Shown here: piece after piece, positions 19,793 through 29,251 of the stretch
Position numbering within the stretch: the stretch's first letter is position 1
Layout: the number at the start of each line of letters is the position of its first letter
Assembly (NCBI GenBank): GCA_947503265.1
Contig: CANNDC010000012.1
Span: 62,001 to 126,000, forward strand
Origin: an uncultured Alteromonadaceae bacterium
GTDB taxonomy: Bacteria; Pseudomonadota; Gammaproteobacteria; Enterobacterales; Alteromonadaceae
Length of the DNA stretch: 64,000 nucleotides
Direction of reading: 5' to 3'
Program-made: the position numbers and the translations under genes
The notes under the pieces: generated by a model
What the model was told of the DNA's origin: nothing
The model's database searches: none
What the model saw: only the letters and a program-made list of their open reading frames with translations

Positions 19793-20249
19793 TGGGCTAG
19801 AATTAAAAATACCACCTGTGATTATTGTCGCCTTGTTTGCTGGTTTAACCATTCTGGCAGGCTACAATAGGTGGCTAATGTTTCGCTATCCAAAGGTATT
19901 TGATTTTTGGGTCATCGCTCCTACGGTGATTGGTTTTATTGTGGCTTTACTCGGTATCATTGAATTTAAAAAAGCACAAACAACGGTTGACCCTACTCAG
20001 CCAGACAAAGCGAGTAAATTGGTAAATTCAGGTGTTTTCAAATTTACTCGAAACCCTATGTACTTGGGAATGATGCTTTGGTCGATTTCTATTGCGTTTT
20101 ATGCTGGATCTTGGCTTGGATTCCTCAGCGTTGTGCTGTGCGCCTGTTACTTAACCCGATATCAAATACTGCCAGAAGAACGCATCATTGAAGGCTTGTT
20201 TAAAAAAGATTATGTTGAATATAAAAATAACGTTAGACGATGGATTTGA
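19773..20249 (+). CDS. Isoprenylcysteine carboxyl methyltransferase-like membrane protein
   Basis: This 158-residue protein has three or four membrane segments and the PEMT/ICMT signature FTRNPMYLGMMLW, followed by a PEERIIEGLFKKDYVEYKNNVRRWI tail typical of bacterial small membrane methyltransferases. Bacterial members act on unknown lipids or small molecules; none is known to modify prenylated proteins. I chose ATG at 19773 because AAGG is six bases upstream; ATG 19767 is directly against that site. It overlaps the end of the preceding gene and is followed 6 bp later by an OsmC-like gene. Confidence 0.78.
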   Translation: MNSKLTSGLELKIPPVIIVALFAGLTILAGYNRWLMFRYPKVFDFWVIAPTVIGFIVALLGIIEFKKAQTTVDPTQPDKASKLVNSGVFKFTRNPMYLGMMLWSISIAFYAGSWLGFLSVVLCACYLTRYQILPEERIIEGLFKKDYVEYKNNVRRWI

Positions 20250-20255
20250 AACACT

Positions 20256-20648
20256 ATGAAAGCGATTGTGACATGGAAACAAGATCTGATATTTAAAGGT
20301 GAAACTGATTCAGGACACAGTCAGGAATTAGATTGTGATGGCACTATACTAACGCCGATGGAAAGCGTGTTAATTTCGGTAGGTAGTTGTTCTTCTATTG
20401 ATGTGGTGGAGATCATGAAAAAATCTCGACAAGAAATCACAGATTGCCGCTGTGAATTGACAGCAACTCGCGCAGAAACAGCGCCAAGAGTCTTTAAATC
20501 CATTCATGCGCGTTTTGTTGTCAGCGGCAAAAATATTAGCGAGAAACATGTGGCAAGAGCAGTATCTTTATCGTGCGAAAAATACTGCTCTGTCATGCTC
20601 ATGCTGGCAGGCAATGTGGAAATCACCTCAGACTATAGAATTGAGTGA
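20256..20648 (+). CDS. OsmC/Ohr-family protein
   Basis: This 130-residue protein matches the OsmC fold, whose members reduce organic hydroperoxides with two cysteines. Cysteines are seen in VGSCSSIDV on the long helix and in SLSCEKYCSVM near the C terminus, the two positions expected. It is closest in look to the YhfA subgroup, which is less well characterised than OsmC or Ohr. It follows the ICMT-like gene by 6 bp and converges on cysS, with one base between the two stop codons. Confidence 0.85.
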   Translation: MKAIVTWKQDLIFKGETDSGHSQELDCDGTILTPMESVLISVGSCSSIDVVEIMKKSRQEITDCRCELTATRAETAPRVFKSIHARFVVSGKNISEKHVARAVSLSCEKYCSVMLMLAGNVEITSDYRIE

Positions 20649-20649
20649 G

Positions 20650-22026
20650 TTAGGCTTTTCGCCACGTTGTGCCACCAGCGCCATCTTCTAATACAACCCC
20701 TAAATTGGTGAGTGCATCACGGGCATCATCTGCTGCCGCCCAATCTTTGGCAGCTCTAGCATCATTTCGCGCCTTAATTAACGCTTCAATTTGCGCCACT
20801 TCATCTTGATCGCCTATTCCACCCTGCAAATAAACAATTGGATCAGACTCTAAAATTCCCAAGACCGCACCCAATTTTTTCAATACACCAGCTAGCTGAT
20901 TAGCTTGTTCCCCCGTCGCTTTATTGAGATCTTTAGCTAGATCAAACAGAACTGAAAATGCCAGAGGTGTATTAAAATCATCGTCCATTGCTGCGTCGAA
21001 TCTTGCAAGATATCCACCATATCCAATATCCACCGATTCGTTTGGTGTAGTGTCTCTTAGCGCGGTATATAAACGTTCCAACGAGGCTCTTGCTTGCTTT
21101 ATATTGTCTTTTGAATAACTTAACTGGCTTCGATAGTGGGCAGACATAAGGAAGTAACGAAGGGTTTCCGCGTCATATTCTTTTAGTACATCTCGTAATG
21201 TAAAAAAGTTACCGAGAGATTTAGACATTTTCTCTTCATCTACCTGCACCATACCCGTATGCACCCAATAGTTTACATAAGGGGTATCAAAGGCACAGCA
21301 GGATTGAGCGACTTCATTTTCATGATGGGGAAATATCAAATCTGAACCACCACCATGAATGTCAAAATGGGTTCCCAAGTGTTTGCTATTCATTGCTGAG
21401 CACTCGATATGCCAACCCGGACGTCCTTGCCCCCAGGGCGATTCCCAATATGGTTCGCCCGGTTTAACCGTTTTCCACAACACGAAATCAAGTGGATCTT
21501 GTTTATCAGCAGACACTTCAACGCGTTCGCCCGCATTTAATTGGTCGAGATCTTGTCGACTCAAGTTGCCGTAAGCTTCGTAGGTGCTAACATTAAATAG
21601 AACATCACCGCTTTGAGCCTGATAGGCATGACCTTTGTCAACTAAACGTTGGATGACATCAATAATTTCATCCATGTGCGTCGTTACGCGAGGTTCAATA
21701 TCTGGTTCAAGTAAATTAATCGAAGCAAAGTCTTCGTGCATCATAGCAATGGTGCGAGCCGTTAATTCACTGGCAGTTTCACCATTGTCGTTCGCGCGTT
21801 GAATGATTTTGTCATCAACATCAGTAATGTTGCGCACGTAGTTCACATCTAACCCCTTGTGACGCATATAACGCACCATCAAATCAAAACTAAGGTACGT
21901 GCGCGCGTGCCCCATATGACACACGTCATAAACGGTAATTCCACAAACATATAACCCCACTTTACCCTTTGTTAAAGGTGTGAACTGCTCTTTTTTTCGA
22001 GTCAGGGTGTTATATATTTTTTGCAT
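20650..22026 (-). CDS. cysS: Cysteinyl-tRNA synthetase
   Basis: This 458-residue class I synthetase charges tRNA-Cys. The HIGH motif reads HMGH (37-40), preceded by zinc ligand C28 in YVCGITVYD; further zinc ligands are in WHIECSAM and [14 protein letters not shown]; the KMSKS loop is [10 protein letters not shown]. Length is within three residues of E. coli CysS (461). It is divergent from the downstream peptidyl-prolyl isomerase, a gene pair (cysS/ppiB) frequently seen in gammaproteobacteria. Confidence 0.97.
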   Translation of the reverse strand: MQKIYNTLTRKKEQFTPLTKGKVGLYVCGITVYDVCHMGHARTYLSFDLMVRYMRHKGLDVNYVRNITDVDDKIIQRANDNGETASELTARTIAMMHEDFASINLLEPDIEPRVTTHMDEIIDVIQRLVDKGHAYQAQSGDVLFNVSTYEAYGNLSRQDLDQLNAGERVEVSADKQDPLDFVLWKTVKPGEPYWESPWGQGRPGWHIECSAMNSKHLGTHFDIHGGGSDLIFPHHENEVAQSCCAFDTPYVNYWVHTGMVQVDEEKMSKSLGNFFTLRDVLKEYDAETLRYFLMSAHYRSQLSYSKDNIKQARASLERLYTALRDTTPNESVDIGYGGYLARFDAAMDDDFNTPLAFSVLFDLAKDLNKATGEQANQLAGVLKKLGAVLGILESDPIVYLQGGIGDQDEVAQIEALIKARNDARAAKDWAAADDARDALTNLGVVLEDGAGGTTWRKA

Positions 22027-22181
22027 AGAGTGACGTCCTTAATGGCGATTTTATTTCGACGCGATTCTAGCATTGAAAACTATGCGCATCCATTGAACTT
22101 AAACAGATCTGCAATTTTGTTGAGCTTTGCGATAGAATGCGTGACGATTTTTTTATGAGACAATTAGCAGGAGCTCAAATT

Positions 22182-22685
22182 ATGGCCAATCCTTCAGTAA
22201 AAATCACGACCAATTATGGTCAATTCACTTTTTTGATGCATGAAGACAAAGCCCCGAACACAGTTGAAAACTTCTTAAACTATGTAAAAGAAGGCTTTTA
22301 TGACAACACCATTTTTCACCGTGTGATAGATGGATTTATGATTCAAGGTGGCGGATTTGAGCCTGGTATGGAACAAAAAACACCGAGTACTGCAATTGCC
22401 AATGAGGCCAACAATGGGCTTAGCAATGATACTGGTACGGTTGCCATGGCACGCACCAATGAACCACATTCCGCAACGTGTCAGTTTTTTATTAATGTAA
22501 AAGACAATAGTTTTTTGAATTTCCGCAGCGAATCGCCTGATGGTTGGGGCTATTGTGTTTTTGCTGAAGTTAGCGAAGGTATGGACGTCATTAATAAAAT
22601 TAAAGACGTCAAAACTAGCCGAGCAGGAATGCATCAAGATGTGCCTGTAGAAGATGTGGTAATTCAAAAAGCCGAGCTTTGCTAA
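22182..22685 (+). CDS. ppiB: Peptidyl-prolyl cis-trans isomerase, cytoplasmic cyclophilin (PpiB)
   Basis: This 167-residue cyclophilin isomerises X-Pro bonds. It has the full active site: [13 protein letters not shown], the GTVAMAR segment, [15 protein letters not shown], and the [14 protein letters not shown] segment. There is no signal peptide, so it is cytoplasmic. I chose ATG at 22182 because AGGAG lies eight bases upstream and the length matches PpiB (164); the frame stays open to 22137 without a ribosome site. It is followed 27 bp later by lpxH, the usual ppiB-lpxH order, so both are probably cotranscribed. Confidence 0.95.
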   Translation: MANPSVKITTNYGQFTFLMHEDKAPNTVENFLNYVKEGFYDNTIFHRVIDGFMIQGGGFEPGMEQKTPSTAIANEANNGLSNDTGTVAMARTNEPHSATCQFFINVKDNSFLNFRSESPDGWGYCVFAEVSEGMDVINKIKDVKTSRAGMHQDVPVEDVVIQKAELC

Positions 22686-22712
22686 TTTTTCTTATTTGTA
22701 ACGGCAAAGTTA

Positions 22713-23456
22713 GTGACAGCACACACCTACCTTATTTCTGATCTTCATTTGAGCGCTAGCAGGCCTGATATTACGGCCTGCCTAGCACGATTTTTAGAAG
22801 AAAAAGCCCCTTCGGCCGATGCATTATATGTATTGGGGGATTTATTCGAATATTGGATTGGTGATGACGACCGCAGTGAGTTCAATGAGCATGTAGCCAA
22901 ACTATTCAAATCGTTAGCAGATAAAAAGGTTCCGATTTTCTTTATTCACGGCAATCGTGATTTCCTGATCAGAAAAGCCTTTGCAACACGTGCAGGCATG
23001 ACACTCTTGCCCGAGCAAAAAGTGATTGACCTTTATGGCACAAAAACCCTTATCTTGCATGGTGATGAGTTGTGCACCCAAGATACTGCATATCAAAAAT
23101 TCCGCCGCAAAGCGCGTGGTTGGTGGTGGCCAAGGCTGGTTTTAGCCTTACCTCTTTCGACCCGTCGTAAAATTGCCGAAAAAGGCCGTGAAACAAGCGC
23201 TAAAAATCAGCAAAGTCTCACCATGGAAATCATGGATGTTACTCATACCGCTGTAATAGAGATGATGCAAAAATTTGGCGTGACAAGAATGATCCATGGG
23301 CATACTCATCGACCTGCCGTGCATGAACTCACCGTAGAAGGCAAAAAAGCACAACGTATTGTTCTGGGTGATTGGTATGAACAAGGAAGTATGCTCAAAG
23401 TCAGTGCTGATTCATTTGAACTCATATCCCCTCCTTTAAACGAGCCTGAAAAATAA
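22713..23456 (+). CDS. lpxH: UDP-2,3-diacylglucosamine diphosphatase
   Basis: This 247-residue metallophosphoesterase removes UMP from UDP-2,3-diacylglucosamine to give lipid X in lipid A synthesis. Metal motifs appear in order: SDLHLS, GDLFEYWIGDD, HGNRDFL, LHGDELCTQD and HGHTHRPAVH. The FRRKARGWWWPRL segment corresponds to the membrane-associated cap. The start is GTG at 22713; no strong ribosome site is present, consistent with coupling to the upstream isomerase. Full length for the family. Confidence 0.95.
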   Translation: MTAHTYLISDLHLSASRPDITACLARFLEEKAPSADALYVLGDLFEYWIGDDDRSEFNEHVAKLFKSLADKKVPIFFIHGNRDFLIRKAFATRAGMTLLPEQKVIDLYGTKTLILHGDELCTQDTAYQKFRRKARGWWWPRLVLALPLSTRRKIAEKGRETSAKNQQSLTMEIMDVTHTAVIEMMQKFGVTRMIHGHTHRPAVHELTVEGKKAQRIVLGDWYEQGSMLKVSADSFELISPPLNEPEK

Positions 23457-23485
23457 CGGTTTGTTTAACCTAAACGCCGCAATCT

Positions 23486-23504
23486 GTAGACGTCTTGTCT
23501 ACAA
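23486..23504. repeat. Short inverted repeat between lpxH and the kinase gene
   Basis: TGTAGAC (23486-23492) and GTCTACA (23498-23504) form a 7-bp stem with a 5-base loop between the convergent ends of lpxH and the kinase. It lacks a T tract on either strand, so it is at best a weak bidirectional terminator. The rest of the 180-bp gap shows nothing recognisable. Confidence 0.4.
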
Positions 23505-23635
23505 TGGCGAGTGACATGAAAACGGATCTCGGTGTGATTGGGGTTGATGGAGATATTCAGTGTCAGGAATGCGTCCCTCTTGAAGGTAATGAGTTGGTGC
23601 CAGCATTGGAACTTCTATATTTAGTCGCAGAACTT

Positions 23636-26035
23636 TTAATCGAAAAGTGCGTTCATGGAGTCAAGTGGCTCTCCCGCTCTGCACTGCTTAATTCGACTAT
23701 CGAGTCGATTCGCTGCATTTAACATATATCCAGAAAGTCGTTTTTCTGCCGCAAAAGGTAGGAGCAACTTTTCTGCTTGTTCCAATTGCTCGCAGGCTTT
23801 GGTTTGCTGTTTATGATCTTTATACATATACGCCAAAATGATTTTGGAAAAAGCCCAAGTTTCATACTGCGACGCTTCGGGTTTTCCCAAAGCTTGACGT
23901 TTTTGGTCACTGACTAACTCTTCTTGCAATGCAATAGCTTCGTCAAACTCTCCCATTTCAGCTAATAATTGTGATTTTGCCTCACGCATTTGCATTCCCA
24001 AGCGAACAATAGACGCATCTCCCTCCTGCAACTCAGCAAGTCGAGAAGCATAGTTGCTAGCGCGATCTAAAAATGAAATGGATCGTTGTAATTCACCTAC
24101 TTTGGCAGCAGAGCCATAACCTATGTAATTAGTCCAAGACAGGATATACAGCAGCATAGGGTCATTTTGTTGTTGTCTTTCCAATTCGGACAGAGATAAG
24201 TTTGCTTTCTCGAAATTCTCCATGGCGGTTTCATGGAGGTTATCAATGTAATCTGCCAGAGCAATCCAGTAATAATACCACCCTTGGTCTTGCCGTTTTA
24301 ATGTGCTCTGTGAAAGGTCTGATGGCCAATGGTTTTGATCTTCAATAAATTGAGCTGCTAGATCCCGCATCAAATCAGTCTCTCCAGCCTGATCTGAACG
24401 CTCCAACTGCGTATAGCGCACATTGCGCAATGCGAGATACCAATGGCTTGTGCGTTCAGCTTCAGGAACTTGTTCTAGAATAGTCTCAGCTTCATCAAGT
24501 ACTATTTTAGCTTGCGCGAGATCACTGTCTTCATGCACCAAAATCATCGCCTCTGCTGATGCTAAATCTGCTCTGCTCTCCGCTAAAACAGGCCAACTAG
24601 GTACTTCTCTTTTCAATGAATTCAAAATAATTTTGGCTTTCCCTAGCTCCTCTCTGGCTGCATCTGCATCTCCCAAATTGGGTTCCGCAGGCACACCAAA
24701 AATACGTGCTAAGCGAATATGACCTTGCGCTGTCTCCAACTTTAACTCGGGTGATGCGTCTGTTCGCAAATTGAGATTGGTTAGATATTCTTGCCCCTTT
24801 TTAGCTAGATCAGCTCGAGTACCTGTGTTGCCAGCCACTTTTTTTAGCTCATCATACAAATTAAATAGTTGATACTTAGCTAATTCTCTTACTTGATTAA
24901 AACGTTGCTCAGAAGCAAGCAAATGTGATTCTGCACGCTGGTACTGATATATCGAAATGACTAGTGCAATCACGACTGCCAAAGTCGCACCGGCAGTAAC
25001 TATGCTTGCCGCCATATTGCGTTGAATAAATTTTCTAACCACATAGGATTTTGTATCTGCGAAAGCCTCAACGGGTTTATGTTGCAGATAGCTCACAAGA
25101 TCAACCATAAGCGCATTGACAGTCTGGTATCTTTTTTCCGCTTTCTCAGCGCTAGACATTGAAATTATTGCTGCCAATTCTTCTGAGTTGGATTGGTCCT
25201 CAAATATTGCTGCCAATAGTTTTCCCAAGGAATAGACATCAGCAAGTGTGTTAGCACTTTGACCTTGCGCCCGCTCTGGTGCAGCAAAGCCGGGGGTAAA
25301 ACTGAGACTGGCTAAGGATTGACTGGTGTTAACGTCATCTGTGTCTTCGATACTAGGCTTAGCGATGCCAAAATCGATGAGTTTGACTTGCCCTTGTTGA
25401 TTCACTAGGACATTGGAAGGGGTAATATCACGGTGAACTATCAAATTTTGGTGAGCATATCGTACTGCTTCGCATACGCGTAAAAATAGCTGAATTCGTT
25501 CTTTTTCAGATAAATCATGCTGTTTAACCCAATGGGTAATCGGCATGCCATCAACATATTCCATGACAAAATAGGGATTTTTTTGTTCGGTTTCCCCACC
25601 ATCGTAGAGACGCGCTATGTTAGGATGAATAAGCTTAGCAAGTGTTTGTCGTTCTCGATCAAATCGTTGCCGTAACGAATCAGACAGAACACTGGATCGT
25701 ATCAATTTAATTGCCACTACATGATCAAAGTCTCCACTGTCTCTTTGCCCTTGATAAACCGCACCCATTCCACCTTGACCAATCAATCTGCTAATTCGAT
25801 AGGTTCCAATTCGATCAGGTATATCCTCTGGCAAATCGCTATCTATAGGCACTTGTCCTGTTACAATCGCTGAAGCTGGCTTGCTATCTATGGCGTTTAA
25901 CTTGAGCACTTTTTGCAGCAAATCAGTATCTTCTCCTGCTTGCTCTCGTAACCACTCTGGTCGTTTTTCTGCCGGTATATTTAACGAGGCTTCGAAGAGT
26001 GCTAGGGCACGTATTTCAACATTGCTATCTGTCAT
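23636..26035 (-). CDS. Membrane Ser/Thr protein kinase with repeat-rich C-terminal region
   Basis: This 799-residue protein has a helical N-terminal segment (1-70), a Hanks-type kinase domain (about 78-320), one membrane helix (341-363) and a long extracytoplasmic helical region of TPR-like repeats. Kinase motifs: GQGGMGAVY glycine loop, K110 in VAIKLI, catalytic loop HRDITPSN with D203 and N208, DFG at 221-223, and AAPE. The loop has threonine (T205) where Ser/Thr kinases almost always have lysine. The layout is that of kinases encoded beside ECF sigma factors of the kinase-controlled type, and such a gene is divergent here (from 26342). The kinase probably phosphorylates that sigma factor (inference). 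ATG at 26035. Confidence 0.88.
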   Translation of the reverse strand: MTDSNVEIRALALFEASLNIPAEKRPEWLREQAGEDTDLLQKVLKLNAIDSKPASAIVTGQVPIDSDLPEDIPDRIGTYRISRLIGQGGMGAVYQGQRDSGDFDHVVAIKLIRSSVLSDSLRQRFDRERQTLAKLIHPNIARLYDGGETEQKNPYFVMEYVDGMPITHWVKQHDLSEKERIQLFLRVCEAVRYAHQNLIVHRDITPSNVLVNQQGQVKLIDFGIAKPSIEDTDDVNTSQSLASLSFTPGFAAPERAQGQSANTLADVYSLGKLLAAIFEDQSNSEELAAIISMSSAEKAEKRYQTVNALMVDLVSYLQHKPVEAFADTKSYVVRKFIQRNMAASIVTAGATLAVVIALVISIYQYQRAESHLLASEQRFNQVRELAKYQLFNLYDELKKVAGNTGTRADLAKKGQEYLTNLNLRTDASPELKLETAQGHIRLARIFGVPAEPNLGDADAAREELGKAKIILNSLKREVPSWPVLAESRADLASAEAMILVHEDSDLAQAKIVLDEAETILEQVPEAERTSHWYLALRNVRYTQLERSDQAGETDLMRDLAAQFIEDQNHWPSDLSQSTLKRQDQGWYYYWIALADYIDNLHETAMENFEKANLSLSELERQQQNDPMLLYILSWTNYIGYGSAAKVGELQRSISFLDRASNYASRLAELQEGDASIVRLGMQMREAKSQLLAEMGEFDEAIALQEELVSDQKRQALGKPEASQYETWAFSKIILAYMYKDHKQQTKACEQLEQAEKLLLPFAAEKRLSGYMLNAANRLDSRIKQCRAGEPLDSMNALFD

Positions 26036-26341
26036 ACTGATTAATCTCTATTTTTCTGCAATAGTTATTTTTCTGACTATTTAATGTGTGCAAGATCATG
26101 CGCCACAACCAGACTCTGGTGATCTTTGCTGCATACTTTTTGTTCAAATCAAATGCTTTTGAGACCAATTCTTTGCTCAGCGTTTGTGCGGCAAACATTT
26201 ATCAAAGATCAACAAACCTTCGATTCATCATGAGAACTTAATTTTCCATTAGCCAGTAAAATCATCTGATACATCACCATAATGATGCATTTTTGTACAA
26301 GAATCATCGACTTATTGCACCATTTTTATTATTCTCAGATT
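26036..26341. promoter_or_regulatory. Divergent region between kinase and ECF sigma factor genes
   Basis: About 306 bp separate the kinase ATG from the preferred sigma-factor start at 26342. The stretch is AT-rich and must contain both promoters. I see no strong ribosome site before either candidate sigma start (26282 or 26342) and no clear operator. Confidence 0.4.
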
Positions 26342-26941
26342 ATGACGTTATCTAGCTGTTCTTCAAATACGCCTACCCAAGATGCAGATTCAGTTGAATC
26401 TGATGCAAAATCATTATTGCTCGCATGGCGACAAGGAGATGACTCAGCAAGAGATACACTATTCAATATGCTTCACCATGAACTTACCCGCATTTCCGCC
26501 GCCTATTTAAAACGAGAAGGTGGCGTCTCACTGTCAACAGGTGATTTAGTCAACGAAGCCTCAATGCGATTGTTGACTTTGAATCAAATAAATTGGCAAG
26601 ACAAAGCCCACTTTTTGGCATTAGCCGCACAAACTATGCGCCGAGTATTGATTGAACATGCGCGAAAGAAACACGCAGTCAAACGAGAACACCACCGCGT
26701 CACTTTGCTGAGCAATATTGAAGATGATAAGAATGATGAACTTAGCCTGTATCAGTTGGATGAAGCCTTGATTCGATTGCAAGCCCTAGACAAAGAACGC
26801 GCAAGTATTGTTGAAATGCGCTATTTCGGAGGCTTGACCTTAGAAGAAATAGCGCAAGTTACTGGTAAATCCGTTTCAACTATTAAACGAAATTGGCGAG
26901 CATCCCGTGCTTGGTTAATCAATGAATTAGAGGTGCACTAG
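26342..26941 (+). CDS. ECF sigma factor, kinase-associated (ECF43/Sig-70_X6-like)
   Basis: This sigma-70 family protein of about 199 residues belongs to the ECF group often encoded beside Ser/Thr kinases. Region 2 includes LLLAWRQGDDSARDTLF, then LSTGDLVNEASMRLL and HFLALAAQTMRRVLIEHARKK; region 4 includes ERASIVEMRYFGGLTLEEIAQVTGKSVSTIKRNW. Most ECFs carry an acidic DxED motif in region 2.2 for binding RNA polymerase; here the position reads STGD with a threonine (codon 26537-26539). In Vibrio EcfP, phosphorylation of a threonine at this region by its kinase PknT supplies the charge, so the same logic may hold (inference). The start could also be 26282; neither has a good ribosome site. Confidence 0.82.
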   Translation: MTLSSCSSNTPTQDADSVESDAKSLLLAWRQGDDSARDTLFNMLHHELTRISAAYLKREGGVSLSTGDLVNEASMRLLTLNQINWQDKAHFLALAAQTMRRVLIEHARKKHAVKREHHRVTLLSNIEDDKNDELSLYQLDEALIRLQALDKERASIVEMRYFGGLTLEEIAQVTGKSVSTIKRNWRASRAWLINELEVH

Positions 26942-26994
26942 CAAAAAGTAAATATCCTGCGTTAGTACACGCTCTTTCATAGCGAGTTCCCTAA

Positions 26995-27882
26995 TCAAAT
27001 TCTAGCGTTTTTTCTAACCCGGGCAAACAGGGTTAGGCCAAGTCCAAATAACAATAGTGACTCAGGTTCAGGCACATCAACTGTGGGGCCAGGCGGTGGC
27101 GAAGCCAGTCCCAGAAACTGACCTGAGCTGGAAAAAGCGTCAACGCCATTGGCAAATGTTTGTTCATAACGCGCAGTATTTAGAAAATTACCAACATATT
27201 CTTCAATGCCATCTCCCTCTTCAGTAGAAATAATGACATTGGTATAGGTGAAGATGTCGTACTGTTCAAAGTCAGATTCAATTTCTACCGAGCCAAACAC
27301 GCTTTCAAAAATGTTGTACTCGCCAAACTCTTCGCTGCCGTCCATATCCATCACATTGAAGTTATAGTCGTACAGCAGCGCATCAAATTCGTTGAACCCA
27401 GGTACAAAGTTTTCCCACGTCACCTGGCCAGCTTTGTATACTGCAATGCCGACATCATAAAAAATATTAGGCGTATTGACTGCATTATTTAACGGGCCTC
27501 CGCCCAATGTATCAACATATCCATCTAAGGCAAAACCCAAATCCCACATAGTCCCAGCCCCATTTCTGACTGTGATACGCTCACCAAAGGACCCGAAAGT
27601 TTGTAATGTATTTTGCCCTGAAAAGTCCTCCAAATACATTTTGACTGTGCCATCTTGAAGATTGACCGTGGACTCTGAATATCCAACCACACCTTGTGCC
27701 TGAGTATTATCGGTTGATCCATTAACTTGTATACCATCAATCAATTCTCCATCCACTCTCAGCACTGGTCGAGTAAAATAAGAGGGTTCACTTACGACTA
27801 GGGCGGCTTGTGCAAAAGATGCACCTAATAAGCTCAGCGCCAGAGAGCACCACACTGCTTTATTTATTTGTTTAAGTTCCAT
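26995..27882 (-). CDS. PEP-CTERM exported protein
   Basis: This 295-residue secreted protein has a signal peptide (cleavage near FAQAA-L) and a classic PEP-CTERM tail: VPEPESLLLFGLGLTLFARVRKN, that is, VPEP, a hydrophobic stretch and a basic end. Such tails are recognised by exosortase and processed at the membrane; no exosortase gene is in this window. The mature part is acidic and beta-rich with no domain I recognise. It converges on the ECF sigma factor gene (54 bp between stops) and is divergent from the ABC importer operon. It is a candidate target of the sigma factor only by position. Confidence 0.85.
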   Translation of the reverse strand: MELKQINKAVWCSLALSLLGASFAQAALVVSEPSYFTRPVLRVDGELIDGIQVNGSTDNTQAQGVVGYSESTVNLQDGTVKMYLEDFSGQNTLQTFGSFGERITVRNGAGTMWDLGFALDGYVDTLGGGPLNNAVNTPNIFYDVGIAVYKAGQVTWENFVPGFNEFDALLYDYNFNVMDMDGSEEFGEYNIFESVFGSVEIESDFEQYDIFTYTNVIISTEEGDGIEEYVGNFLNTARYEQTFANGVDAFSSSGQFLGLASPPPGPTVDVPEPESLLLFGLGLTLFARVRKNARI

Positions 27883-28147
27883 TTGACGTTCCCGTTTTAC
27901 TAAAATAGGTCATAACAATTACCTTATATCCCTACAGAACCTGTGTTAGTGATCATTAGAATAGTGCCTGCAGTGAAATCGACAATTTGACTGTCGAACC
28001 AAGGTAAAACTTCAAAGGGTTATCCCCTTATTTATTTAGGCGTGAGTTTTATTGAAAACGGGTCAAAGAAAATTAAATTGGTTCAACCAGCACTTTGCGC
28101 TATGTTATGTTTTTGTTAACACCTTTTGATTCTAGTAGGACGCAAAT

Positions 28148-29251
28148 TTGTCACTGGTTTTAGAAAATATAGGTCATACGGTAGAAGGTGAAAGCCATCT
28201 AACAGATATCAATCTGAATTTTGAATCTGGATCTTTCAATGTGCTTTTAGGCCGCACATTGGCGGGCAAAACTACCTTAATGCGCGTTATTGCTGGACTA
28301 GAACGCCCTTCTGAGGGCAAGGTGGTGCTAAACGGCAAAGACATTACTGATGTTGCAGTGCAAAAACGCAATGTGTCGATGGTCTATCAGCAATTTATTA
28401 ATTACCCGCATTTAACTGTTTGGGAAAATATTGCCTCGCCCCTCAAATTAGCCAAGTTAGCCCCATCAGAAATTAAAAAGCGAGTAGCGCAAACGGCCGA
28501 AATGTTGTTGATTACTGACTATTTGCAACGTAAACCCTTAGAGTTATCTGGCGGACAACAACAACGATGCGCAATGGCCCGAGCGCTAGTCAAAGATGCA
28601 CAAATTATCTTGTTCGATGAACCCCTAGTCAATCTTGACTACAAGTTAAGGGAATCCTTGCGCCATGAATTAAAATCACTATTTAAAAGCAGAGAATCGA
28701 TTGCCATTTACGCTACAACAGAAAGCGCCGAAGCACTGGCTCTAGGAGGAACGACTTGCTTGCTGCACCAAGGCAAGGTATTGCAAACTGGCCCAGCTCT
28801 AGAGCAATTTTATCATCCGAAAAATCTACAGGCAGCTGACTTGTGCAACGAACCCCCATTGAATCGATTCCAAGCTAGTATTCATAAACAGCAATTGTCG
28901 TTCATCCAAGACATTTCGTTGGCTAACACGTTACACCTTAAAGAGTTAGTTGATGCTAATTATCATTTTGCTATTCGACCTGACCATTTAACTCTGCAAT
29001 CCTCAAATCAACCTGAGTTAGTTTTGCAAACCGTGGTTGATTTAGCCGAAATTAGTGCTTCTGAGACCTACCTGCATGTCACTATCAATAACGGCGTTGA
29101 AACACTGAGTTGGGTTGCGCATTTAAACGGAATATACCAGTTTCATACTGGTGTCACGTTAACGCTGTTTGCCCCATTAGCATTGCTTTACGTATTTGAC
29201 CAAAATGACAATGCGCATACTTGGCCAAACTTGCTGGAGGCAAAGCATTAA
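28148..29251 (+). CDS. ABC importer ATPase A (glycerol/polyol-type), non-canonical
   Basis: This 367-residue ATPase is the first gene of a six-gene importer operon. The P-loop is GRTLAGKTT (35-43), the signature is canonical LSGGQ (133-137), and Walker B is ILFDE (E158). The switch histidine is replaced by threonine (T191, in YATTES where family members usually read YVTHDQ). A C-terminal TOBE-like domain (from about 250) is typical of sugar and polyol importers. Start is TTG at 28148 with AGGA seven bases upstream. It most resembles GlpS of the Rhizobium glycerol ABC system. It overlaps the next ATPase gene by one base (TAATG), and the two likely form a heterodimer. Confidence 0.87.
   Translation: MSLVLENIGHTVEGESHLTDINLNFESGSFNVLLGRTLAGKTTLMRVIAGLERPSEGKVVLNGKDITDVAVQKRNVSMVYQQFINYPHLTVWENIASPLKLAKLAPSEIKKRVAQTAEMLLITDYLQRKPLELSGGQQQRCAMARALVKDAQIILFDEPLVNLDYKLRESLRHELKSLFKSRESIAIYATTESAEALALGGTTCLLHQGKVLQTGPALEQFYHPKNLQAADLCNEPPLNRFQASIHKQQLSFIQDISLANTLHLKELVDANYHFAIRPDHLTLQSSNQPELVLQTVVDLAEISASETYLHVTINNGVETLSWVAHLNGIYQFHTGVTLTLFAPLALLYVFDQNDNAHTWPNLLEAKH

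Noticed and set aside
23495..23722. Plus-strand frame of 75 codons after lpxH
   Set aside because: It runs antisense into the kinase gene, lacks a ribosome site and has no family resemblance.
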